Positions 12,164 through 22,763 of a stretch of DNA of 64,000 nucleotides are shown here, in pieces. Position 1 is the stretch's first letter. Each line of letters opens with the position of its first letter. The translations under genes and the position numbers were made by a program. A model generated the notes under the pieces. The model was not told the origin of the DNA. It saw only the letters and a list, made by a program, of their open reading frames with translations, and made no database searches. Where the stretch lies: the NCBI GenBank assembly GCA_002914805.1, contig JXTB01000124.1:490065-554064 (forward strand). The letters are read 5' to 3'. This DNA is from Parasponia andersonii. Lineage: Eukaryota > Streptophyta > Magnoliopsida > Rosales > Cannabaceae.

Positions 12164-12191
<28 letters not shown>
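12164..12191. repeat. (TC)n microsatellite
   Basis: Fourteen perfect TC dinucleotides. Confidence 0.95.
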
Positions 12192-12196
<5 letters not shown>

Positions 12197-12393
12197 TTCC
12201 ACTGTGAGCCTAAGACCATTTCATCTCACTATCCATTCCATTTATCTTTATATATTATACTATATTACTTAATATATTTTTTTATCTTTTTTCTTACCTT
12301 TGCCATCATTAAAACCACCAAATCTGTACATACACATACATATTATACTTAGATATATATTAATATATTAATATATTATTACTATTATTATTA

Positions 12394-13444
12394 TTTTTAT
12401 GCAGGTTTCGGGTAATATCGAGTTACTCATCCATTATTTTCTATTGCTTCAACTATTAGCAAAATACTAACTCTATACATATATATATTATGCTAATATT
12501 TAAATTATGCACTTTAAATACTTGTAGATCCATGATTTTGAGTTATTTAGCAAGTTGAGTTGTAGCATATACGACTCTTATTTGTAACCATTCACGTTAA
12601 ATTTAATACTTTTATTTTCTTTTATCTTTAATGATATAGGTAGAATCACATGTATCAAAGATCTAACTTTCTAATTATTTAGTTTTAATATCGTTTATTT
12701 ATATTTCTGACTGAATGACTAGAATCACTAGTGTCAGAAAAACTAACCATCTTTTTGTTTATTTCTGACAATATAGTTGATATTATTATCATCAAAAATA
12801 CTGATTATTTAACATGTGGTGATGGTTATTGAAACTATCCACATTTGTTTACTTGCAAGTTGAACTATCAAAGACCCAATAATTTCCTGACACGTGGAAT
12901 TGAATTGCTACAATTTTTATGCAGGTTTCGGGTAATATCGAGTTACTCATCCATTATTTTCTATTAGTTCAACTATTAGCAAAATACTAACTATATATAT
13001 ATATATAGTGTACTAATATTTAAATTCTGCACTTTAAATACTTATAGATCCATGATTTGAGTTATTTAGCAAGTTGAGTTGCAACGTATACGACTCTTAT
13101 TTGCAACCATTTATGTTAAATTCAGTACTTGTATTTTCTTTTATCTTTAACAATATAGAAATCACCTGTATCAAAGATCTAACTTTCTAAATATTTAGTT
13201 TTAATGTCGTTTATTTATATTTCTAACTGGATGACTAGAATCACCAATGTCAGAAAAACTAACTATTTTCTAACTATTTTTTTGTTTGTTTCTGGCAATA
13301 TAATTGGTATTACCATCATCAAAAATACTGATTTTTTAACACGTAGTGATGGTCATTGATATCATCCACATTTGTTTACTTGCAGGTTGAACTGTCAAAG
13401 ACGTAATAATTTTCTGACACGTGAAATTGAATTGTTATAATTTT
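12394..13444. repeat. Tandem duplication, 520-bp unit, two copies
   Basis: Both units open TTTTTATGCAGGTTTCGGG (12395 and 12915) and run in parallel for over 500 bp at high identity. Shared landmarks are GAGTTACTCATCCATTATT, CAAGTTGAGTTG, TACGACTCTTATTTG, GTATCAAAGATCTAACTT and the end GACACGTG-AATTGAATTG. The differences are mostly single bases and small indels. No coding frame survives in either copy. They lie just downstream of the DCC gene. Confidence 0.9.
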
Positions 13445-13791
13445 TTACATCATTTTTTCCATTTCTATCATTATCGTACTTATCATTAATTAAGCAATTT
13501 TGCTCTTAATTAATTCCTCTCTAAATAAATAAGTAAAAAGCATCCCAGAACAATTATTTTAAGTTAATTTTAATAGATTTTTTTGTGATAATCAGTATAA
13601 ATAAAATATCTTTAATTCAAATTCTGTATTTAGTGGGTAATTTGTTGAATGTACAGATTTATATGAATTTATAATTTTTCACAAGTCAAAAGATTAAAAT
13701 TACGGAAATTACCTGCATTTGTTCTCTTTTGGGACATAAAGCACTAAAAATAATAAATAAAACAATCATACGCCTCTTTGTAGGTATGAGC
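13445..13791. other. 3' flank of the DCC gene
   Basis: AT-rich. It probably holds the 3' UTR of the minus-strand DCC gene; no other feature seen. Confidence 0.5.
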
Positions 13792-15448
13792 TCACATCTT
13801 ACAAGAATTGTTGTCTTTACATACTTCACCTGCCTGTGATGTAAAAATGTTACCATTTTTTAGTGTTTCAAATGAGTGCTTCTTACATCATACAATCAAA
13901 AAAATTCAAGAGCAAGAAAATGCAATGCAATCTTGATGTGCCTTACCTTGATCTTCCGTCGTGCTTCCAATATCTCTTCTAGAGGCGGTCGACCTAAAGT
14001 CCAAAACAGAGCATTTGCATTATATGATTGTAAACTTAAATTGAACAAAGGGAACTAGAATATGATAACATTCATGGTGGAATAAATGTTTAGAAACTGT
14101 AATATATACCCGTCATTGGGAGACGATACTTAGCCCAAACACCATATACAGCATCAGCTATTTTCCCCATCTGAAAACAACATACTTTAGTGTTAAACTA
14201 CAAAATAAAGTTGTCAAACCAGATAATAGAAGTGTATATGATCTTAGAAAAAACAAAAGTAACTTACAGGTTCGTATTTGGTTATGGCATAAACCCAACC
14301 AAGCCCAACTTGTTCATATAGTTTCCTGAATGCCTGTATACAACTTTTAATTAGCACAACAAATGAACAAGAGGCATTTTCAAATTAACAACAAAAGTAA
14401 ACTTGTATTCTAAACTTTCATCAGACTACCTAGTTATGGGATTTTCTGTAAAACACCAAAACCCAATTGCTGAAACTCAATCACAACACAGAAAGTAAAA
14501 TCTGCAAAGTAACTATAGAGGCTTACCTCAACATCTGTGACTACAGTTCCATCAGAGAGAATTGCATGAATCCTTCCCATAGCCTAAACAAACAAGATAT
14601 TGCCACCATAAATTATAGCATATGTACATATATAAGTATACATACTTATGTATATATGAATTTTACTTTCTATCAACCTTGTCCTTTGAATTCATCCCAA
14701 AACGATACGAACTTAACAACTTACAGTTTCAAAGTCAAGCCCTTGGTTCTCCTCAGGAGAGTAATCCTCTGAACTAATGTCCACAAACTTAATGGTGCCA
14801 TAACGTTCATTCCTCTCCCTAAGCATGTTCACCTTATTGACAACACAATAAACTTCAGTTTTTATTTTATTTAATTTTTTTATAAGACTCCAACAGATTG
14901 AAAACCTTTTCATCAAAATCAAAATCAACATAAAAAAACATGATACATAGAAACTTAATTTAACAAAAAACCGTAAAATGAGTTTGTTTGAGCATCGAAG
15001 GTCCAAACCTCCCGCATACAAAGTGGGCAGTCTCCATCATAGAGCATTTTGATCCTCCAATTCTCTGGTGAAGATGATTCTTCATCTTCTTTCGTGGGAG
15101 TTATAGGGTTCGAAGCTACCTCACTCACTGCCCGAATCCCCGAAGTGGGTCCTGCCCGAAAAACATGAAATTGATCAAACTACAGAACACAAAACAATAA
15201 AATTGAAACCAAATTTATCCAAAATCAGATTATGTGTCCTTCTAAAAAGATGCACCTAGAGCAAAAACTAATTGCAATCAAGATGAGGGAATGACTAACT
15301 TACCAGATTGGAATATAGAAAATGGCTTCAATCTCTGATGAGAGAGTTGGAACCTGGGTCTGAGAGAGTAAGAAATTGAGAGGAGACGTGGGTTTTTGTG
15401 GGTTCTTTTGGTAAATGCAGAAAGAGCGGCCACTCCTCTCAATGCCAT
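13792..15448 (-). CDS. DCC-family (DUF393) thiol-disulfide oxidoreductase-like protein, organelle-targeted
   Basis: Eight exons splice to 222 residues: 15448-15304, 15151-15009, 14832-14725, 14583-14527, 14333-14268, 14170-14110, 13993-13947, 13833-13792. All phases agree, every intron is GT-AG, and it ends at TGA 13794-13792. Residues 1-48 are rich in Ser, Arg and Lys with no acidic residue, as in a chloroplast or mitochondrial transit peptide. The family signature YDGDCPLC lies at residues 86-93; its CxxC is the presumed redox centre. Later conserved blocks include FVDISS, GRIHAI, GWVYAITKYEP and GRPPLEE. The family's biochemical role in plants is poorly known; oxidoreductase activity is inferred from the motif. 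A truncated duplicate lies at 3.4-5.5 kb. Exon 2 has a weak donor (GAG/GTTTGG) but the frame requires it. Confidence 0.9.
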
Positions 15449-16274
15449 CACTTTTGTTGTTTTGTTCAGATTATTGGGAATGAGAAGAATACCATAAACC
15501 TGTAAATTTGTGATTTTGATGAAGGGAAGGCCGGTTTCTTCTTCTTCGTAACTAGTTTCGGTTTACGTGGAAACCTACGGTTCACAACCCCACAATACGA
15601 AGAAACAAGTGGCTACCGTTATGCCACGTTGGATGTTTGGACGCCATTTTTCTGTGTACAAAACGCTGCTTCTAGTTGCATTTTTAACTCAAAAAGACTC
15701 GTATCAAAAACTTACGCACACTACAAAATATGGATGTGATACCAATTTATTTAGATTAAGATATTGTGGATGCAATGGACAAATTTTTAGTATGCATATA
15801 ATTTCTCTAACTTGAAACAAGCTAGAGGCAGTTTTTTTTTGGTTTTTTCCCTTGCCGAAAGAAAAGATTATAAGAATAGAGGTGAAATAGCAAGAGAACC
15901 CCGAAACCATATGTGCAGGTCCTACCGACAATTACTTGATATATCGGAGTTTGCGTTCCAACGAAAAAGCCAAAGGAATTCAACAACTTTATACCATGTT
16001 GTATTTTAGGCTTGACATAAGATACTCTTTTGGAACGAAAGACTAAGCTAAGTTGATAATCAAAGTACAAATGTTTTCCATCTTCCTTTGCTTTTTTTCA
16101 AAAAAAAAAATTAAAAATTAAAAATAAAAGAGAAACTCTATTTTCAGGAGTAAATTAATAGAAATTCAGAATTAAGGGATATAGAGGATACTCACTAGAG
16201 GAAGGTTTTTTTTTTCCCGTCATCTTAAGAGCCAATTTGTAAAATTTTGTTATTCGCATCATCGCATGTCACGA
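15449..16274. other. 5' flank of the DCC gene and intergenic DNA
   Basis: Upstream region of the minus-strand DCC gene. The short open frames at 15.5-16.1 kb show no family resemblance or codon pattern that would support a gene. Confidence 0.5.
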
Positions 16275-16624
16275 CAGGATGGCAACGAGTCGGGTTTGAC
16301 TATCCTGTTCCCGTACTTGCAAGTAAAAATCAAACTCATACCCACTTCATTTACCTATTTAAATTAGTGAGACGGGTGCGGGTATTACCCGCATGGGTTG
16401 ATGGATACCCATGGGTACTCATACCCGGTTAAAAATTAAAAAAAAAAAAATTTAAAAAGAAAAATAATCTAATGACAATATTATATACTCAAATTAGTAA
16501 TATAAACTAATTTTTATATATACATATTTATTTAAGTGTATTTCACATAAATTATATATGTATTTAATAAATATATTTTTTATTTTTTTATGTATAAAAA
16601 TAATCAGGGCGAGTACCTATATAT

Positions 16625-17757
16625 TGTTAACCCAAGATTAACTACCCAAAAAGGGGGGTGAATTGGGAATTAAATTTTTTTAAAATTTTTTTTTAACTAT
16701 GTAAATCCATAAACCACTATTTTGAAACCTTGAGGATAAATGAATAATAATAATAATAAATATATAACAATAATACTAAGAAAATAAAGCACACAAATAT
16801 CAAATACAAAATTAAATAGTTTGCAAAAAATAAAGAGTATACAGATAGAGAAAATGCAAACTCAGTTTTTCAATATGAGAATAAATACACTCAAGAACTC
16901 TTTTTACAAAATAATAAATACAATTTTGGCTTAGGAGATTTAAGAATAATGCTTCTAAAATTGGCTCAATATAATTTGAAAGTGTAATTGATGTAAAAAT
17001 AGGCTAAGACACTTTGAGAATATATAAGTTCATACTCTTATCATAAATACCATCAAAAGACGCTCTATATATAGATATCCAAGAAAATCAGTCATTTATA
17101 GCTGTTATTAGCTTTCTGCCAAAACTTTTGGCTGACCAAAATTAAAGCTAATCGACTAAAAATTTAGTCGTTGGAATTCGACAGATCAGTTCAGTTCCAA
17201 CGGTTATTTCTGGCTACTGGTCTGAAAAGTGGTCAACCAAATCTATTTTTGGTTGTTTTTCAAATTTGGATAGGATTTTCGGCATTTTTTATATTTTGAC
17301 AATTTTTGGCTTTTTTAAAAAATTGACTTCTAAACTTGTTTTAAATACTTTAAAAACATTAGAAATCAATTTAAAAAGAATATTTTGCCTATTCAAAATT
17401 ATTATTTTCTATTTTCAAACTTCTATAATAAAATAACTATTTTAAGTTTAAGATAGTTTGAAAATTCTTTTAAAAGTATAAGTCAATGCAAAAAGAATCT
17501 ATGTATAATGAACTAAATCAAATACAAGATTAAGTACAAAATATACTCTATCTAAGTATGGTCTTGTATCTTGATTTTTTGTCGTCAAGCTTGATTCGAA
17601 TAAGTCCAATATACATTCATCTTCAAGCTTGATTCCTTGATTAACTTGAGCTATCACTTTAAAACTATTTCACTACACACTCAAGTTAAATCATTAGCAC
17701 TAAATCAAATGTTTATTATTTTCAAAATAAGAGTAAGATTGAAACCTTAATTTCTCA
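16625..17757 (-). repeat. 3' LTR of the Copia element
   Basis: It aligns along its length with 21521-22607. Shared landmarks are CCAAGAT(T/C)AACTACCCAA, GGTCTGAAAAGTGG, TTTTTGGTTGTTTTTCAAA and GAGTAAGATTGAAACCTTAA. It is about 46 bp longer than its partner. The many point differences suggest an old insertion. Confidence 0.9.
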
Positions 17758-19449
17758 ATAAACTCGCCCTTTTTGATAATGTTGAACATTAATTTATGAG
17801 ATAAAAGAAAATATATAGTAAGGATATAAAAATATGAAATTTGACAAGTTTACCTTAATCTTTACCGAATTTTAATCTCCATCTCAAAATATGCTTGAGA
17901 AAATAAAAGGACTTGCTCACTCAATTAAGCATCATAAGCATATTATAAGAAAAACAGAAATGTGTGCTAAACAAAGTTCTCTCCCTTAAAATATGCACAC
18001 TCATTAATAAATCGTTTTCTTCTCATATTCATAAATTATCATCTTTCTCCCCCTTTTGACATTATTAAAAAGATAGAAATAATTTTGAAATAAGATGTTT
18101 CGTAAAACCAATCTATCTCTTTGAAATAAGATTCTTCTCATATTAATTCAATATATGACTCCTTCCATTTGAATGCATGACAAAATTATATGAAAGAACA
18201 ATACTTAAACGATTTTCTCTCTATGTAAAAAATATAATATGATAAGTTAAGCAATAAGGAGATATAGAAGAATATAGAATTGAACAATCTTCAAAATAAG
18301 AAGGACAATATCAAACATAAAATTGAATAATTATATGATGACAATGAGTATGAGACATATATCATATTCTAAATAGAGAAGTTTCATCACATCAAGATCA
18401 TCAAAACTCTAAATCTTAATATTTCACTTGTTCAAAATATATTTCTCTAAGTATAATCATTACAAAACATAAGAGAAATTTAAATCATTAAAGTACAATA
18501 TAGAAATATTTTTTTTTATTATCTTTCAAATTAACTATATAGATCGTAAAAAAATGATGTATTCAAAAGAAATATGACCAGTTTAGCACAAATAAATTAT
18601 AAACATGCTCCCCCTCAAAATATGCTTAACTAAATAAATTTTCAAACTCCCCTATAAATTTATAAAAGGTGCATATTTTGAAGAACTATTCCAATGGATA
18701 CCAATTATATTTGAAGAAACTATACTAAGTTGATTCCAATTATCAGCACATTCAATAAATCAAAGTACATTTTTCTCCTCCTTTTGATATCATCAAGAAA
18801 TTGTATAGATATGAAGCATAAAAATGATATCAATTAATAAATACAAAGTAAAATCATGGATAAGCAACTAATAACAAGTACCCAATCTAAACATGACATA
18901 TTATCAAAGTTTTCATTAGAAATAGAAGTTCAAAAAAAGATAAAGTATAGCAAATTATGTCTTGAAAGCTAATGAGAACCTTATATGTGATATTCATCAA
19001 AAATTTGTTTTCATCAAAAATCATGTGCAAATATTCAAAATGATAAAGTTACAAAATATAAATATAGAATTCAAATAACAAGTCATTTTTAGTTCAAATG
19101 CATCACCAATATAGATAAAATAATTCTATTAATTATCCATGGTGTTTATCATGTAAAAAAAATTCAAGCATTTGTATAAATGTAAGAGTTTAAACATATG
19201 CATTATACAATCTATTTGAATTATATAAAAGCAATTAATATGTCAATTAAATTTAGACTTATAAATTTTTCAAATAAAATCATTCATACCATCCTTCCAA
19301 AAAGGTTTTTATCTTCTTTTGTGTTAAGGTTGGACTTAATCATCATCTTTGATTTGTCTTTAAGCTCCAATCATATACTATACTTACCACAATATCATAT
19401 ATGCTTTTCTCTTTAGAGGAGTCATTAGTCTCGTCAAATGTCACATGTA

Positions 19450-20723
19450 TAGATTCATCTACTACTTAGTTCTTTTATTGAAATACTTTCTTTATGCGTT
19501 ACAAATAGTAGAGTAACCAATAAAAGTTCTAATATTAGATTTTGAAATAATATTTTCAAATTGGCTTGGTATTTAAAGAAAATGAAAATATTTATATCCA
19601 AAGACTCTAAAATAACTAATATTGGGTTTTTCATTATTTCAAAACTCATAATGATATTTCATACAAAATAAGTTTAATCAATACCAGATTTAAAACATAA
19701 CAAATAGTGTTGACAACTTAGGCCTAAAAATATTTTAGCAAAACTTTTGCATTCGACATAGTCATTTCGAAACTAATAAAGAAAATCATGTAAAGCTACT
19801 TTAAAAAAAAAAAAAAAATCAAGTGCTTCAAGAGCATAAAAAAAATTGATTTACTTTCCAAAGTAACATGCTTTACAAATTTTGTCATTTCCAAAGGAAT
19901 TAGATTAGGTAAAACATAACAAGATTCTTTTAGTAAAGTTTTGAAATTATAACCATATTAGCATGTCTGAGATTTCTATGCCATAATCAATAAACATTTT
20001 TTGTTAAAGCAAAAAAGATATCTTGGCCTGAAAACTTTTTTACAAAAAAAAAAAATTATTAAAAGATTTAATCTCATTTGTTCAAAAATTTTCAAATTGA
20101 GTATTTGAAAAGTTAAAGAAAAACCCAATAATTCTAATCATATAGTTGATAAAAATATAAGTATATTAGATTTCTAGTAAGGTATTCTCAAAGAGGCAAA
20201 GAGTTGTTACCGATATTATTTATGCCAATGAGATTGCTTTTTATGTTGTCTCCAAAAATGAAATATCCACCATCATTTCTTTGTGAAAATTTAGAACTTG
20301 GTGAAGTCATCAGTCAAATACTTGGAGCAATCACTTTCTTACCTATACCTACAACAAAGATTCAAATTAGATTTTTGGTACCCACTCAACTTTGAGTCCT
20401 TGAGGATTAGTCTTTGAATTCTTTAGTATCTATTGTTGTTTGACACCAAAATATGCATTTTTCTTAATGGAGCAAGAAAAGTATGTATGTCCATCTTGGT
20501 TGTGATAAGTACATGTATATTTTGAGTTACTATTAGATATTGCTTTGACATAATAATATTTGAGGTACTTTTGTTTTACAAATAGTTTATATCTTATACG
20601 TCCTTTGTCAAAAGCACATCTTTGTCCATCAAGCATTAAATCAAAATTCTTCTTTCCGTTTATAAAAGTGTGGACAATTTTGGTTAAATCCAAAATCTTT
20701 TCATTTAAAGAAGTATTTTTCAT
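19450..20723 (-). pseudogene. Copia zinc-knuckle, protease and integrase-region remnants
   Basis: On the minus strand 20723-20430 contains LMLDGQRCAFDK and a damaged CCHC knuckle (CTYHNQDGHTYFSC, first pair changed). At about 20400-20200 the words GGYFIFGDN and KSNLIGI echo the strand after the aspartic protease site. At about 19640-19450 NEKPNISYFRVFGYKYF and RTFIGYST match the C-terminal part of Copia integrase. The reading frames are broken throughout. The 17.8-19.2 kb part has three similar tracts resembling a polypurine region (CTCCCCCTTTTGACATTATT and variants) but no reverse transcriptase that I can read. Confidence 0.6.
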
Positions 20724-20751
20724 GTTTCAAAGATATACATATATCACATGT

Positions 20752-21471
20752 TTAAATAACTTTCTTTCTTTTTGAAAATTTCTCAAGTTCTTTTAATAAA
20801 AGAAATAATTTCTTCTTGAGAGCATTATTTTTCAAAACAAGCAATCTATAGTTATTATGCAATTCATAAAAATCATTAAGGACCTTATTGTATGATAACT
20901 TTTCTTCAATACTTTCATCATCAAAATTACTAATATCATCACTATAATCAAGAAAGTCATCATAGAGTTCAAGAGATTTTACCTCACTATCGATAACCAT
21001 GAAGCATGTGTTGTTTACTTATTCTTTAACATTATCATCCAAATTGCCATCATTTTTATCATCACAAGTGACTTTGATTTCTTTTTCTTCTTTATCGTAT
21101 TGACTTGTGATAACACATGAGCTTTTAAGCATTTTCTACATTTCATATATATTATTAGTAAATTATACACTATTATAAATATTTATAGCTATACTATATA
21201 ATAAATAATTAAAAGTACATCCATTCCTAGAAAATGTGGTTTTGTCAAAATTATCATATTCATAAAACTCTTTTTCAACAAATTTATTATCAATAATTTT
21301 TCTAGGAATATGTGAACCTTTAACAACAATATTTAATTAATCATCACCTATAGATTTAAGAAATTTAAGCATTTTGATTTTCCAAATATTGTAGTCAATA
21401 CTATTGAAAAATGGTGGTCCAATTGAAAACCCCTTATTTAGAAGATTTTGAAAATTATTTGGGTACGTCAT
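20752..21471 (-). pseudogene. Copia gag remnant
   Basis: Starting at an ATG at 21471 the minus strand reads PPFFNSIDYNIWKIKMLKF, then LKSIGDD, the opening of plant Copia gag (DUF4219/UBN2 type). Stops follow at once. The frame recovers as FTNNIYEM, KMLKSS and a gag-like acidic and leucine-rich tail (LYDDFLDYSDD, LKNNALKKKLF) ending near 20752. Several nonsense codons and shifts mean no gag can be made. Confidence 0.75.
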
Positions 21472-21506
21472 CTCAAGATGGTTAAGTTTATAAAATTAAG
21501 CACCAA

Positions 21507-21518
21507 GCTCTGATACCA
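21507..21518 (-). other. Copia primer-binding site (initiator tRNA-Met)
   Basis: On the minus strand this reads TGGTATCAGAGC, the usual plant Copia primer site complementary to the 3' end of initiator tRNA-Met, two bases inside the 5' LTR. It fixes the orientation of the element. Confidence 0.9.
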
Positions 21519-21520
21519 AT

Positions 21521-22607
21521 TATTATCCCAAGATCAACTACCCAAGAAAGAGGTGAATTAAGTTTTAAAACTTTTTAAGAAACTTTTCAACTATGTAAAA
21601 TCATAGATCACTATTTTGAAACTTTGAGGTTAAAATAAATATATAATAATAATACCAAGAAAATAAAGTACATAAATATCAAATACAAAATTAAATAGTT
21701 TGCAAAAACTAAAGAGTGCAGGGATAAAGAAAATATAAAGTCAATTTTTCAATATGAGAGTGAACATGCCCAAAAACTCTCCTTACAAAATAATGAATAC
21801 AATTTTGGCTTTGGAGATTTGAGAACAATGCATAATGAATGCTGTAAATTTAGTAATGTAATTGATGTGAAAATAGGCTAAGACATTTTGAGAGTATATG
21901 AATATCAATTTAGATATCAGTTCATGCTCTTGTCATAAATGCCATCAAAAAAAGGCTCTATATATAGATATATAAGAAAACTAGTCATTTATTACTGTTA
22001 TTAACTTTCTACATTTCATGTGCTAATTTTCTTGGATATTAGTCGACCAAAAATATAGCCATTAGAATTTGACACATCAATTCAGCTCTAATGGTCATTT
22101 TTGGCATTGGTCTGAAAAGTGGTTGACCAAACCCATTTTTGGTTGTTTTTCAAACTCTGACAAGATTTTTGGCATTTTCATATTTTGATAGCTTTTGGCG
22201 TTTTTTAAGAACTAACTTCTAAACTTGTTTTAAATATTTTAAAAACATTAGAAATCAATTTGAAAAGAATATTTTGCCTATTTAAAATTATTATTTTCTA
22301 TTTTCAAACATCTATAATAAAATAACTATTTTAAGCTTAAGATAGCTTGAAAACTTTTTTAAAAGTATGAGTCAATGCAATGAGAATTTATGTGTAATAA
22401 ACTAAATCAAATACAAGATTAAGTATAAAATATACCTTATCTAAGTACAGTATTATATCTTGATTTTCTATCTTCAAGCTTGATTCCTTGATTAACTTAA
22501 GCTATCACTTTAAAATCATTTTACTACACACTTAAGTTAAATCATTTGTACTAATCAAATGTTTGTTATCTTCAAAATAAGAGTAAGATTGAAACCTTAA
22601 TTTCTCA
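21521..22607 (-). repeat. 5' LTR of the Copia element
   Basis: Partner of the LTR at 16625-17757. Its inner end has TATTATCCC where the other copy has TGTTAACCC, so the terminal dinucleotide is mutated here. Confidence 0.9.
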
Positions 22608-22763
22608 ATATATACTTGTACCCGTCCCGCACCCGATCGAGTTTTCTACTCAGTACTTGTACTTGTCTTGTTTACCTGAATAATTGAGTATTACCTGCCC
22701 TATTAGAGTCGGGTACCCGTGAGTAAACAGGTTGGAGGGTATTTTTGCTATCCCTAGTCACAA

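Larger units (their letters stand above)
11271..12393. other. Intergenic DNA with a short assembly gap
   Basis: No gene recognised. It includes the N-run at 12062-12069 and a dinucleotide repeat at 12164-12191. Confidence 0.5.
16625..22607 (-). mobile_element. Ty1/Copia LTR retrotransposon, complete ends, decayed inside
   Basis: Two long direct repeats bound the element. In minus orientation they begin TGAGAAATTAAGG and the left one ends GGTTAACA, giving TG...CA ends. A primer site for initiator tRNA-Met sits two bases inside the 5' LTR, and a purine tract (AAAAAGGGCGAG on the minus strand, about 17765-17776) abuts the 3' LTR. The inside is only about 3.76 kb. It carries recognisable gag, zinc-knuckle, protease-region and integrase-region remnants full of stops. 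I could not recognise a reverse transcriptase or RNase H, so it is probably internally deleted and non-autonomous. The flanks are TATA-type DNA, so the target duplication is ambiguous. Confidence 0.85.
16275..22756. mobile_element. hAT-like MITE, split by a nested Copia element
   Basis: The left end reads CAGGATGGCAACGAGTCGGG and the right end, on the opposite strand, TAGGGATAGCAA, followed inward by GGGTACCCG-type words on both sides. The flanks GTCACGAC (16268-16275) and GTCACAAC (22757-22764) match at 7 of 8 bases, as expected of an old 8-bp hAT target duplication; the first base of the element is shared in this alignment. Only about 350 bp on the left and 150 bp on the right belong to the MITE. 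Everything between 16625 and 22607 is a later Copia insertion. No transposase is present, so the element would depend on one in trans. Confidence 0.6.
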
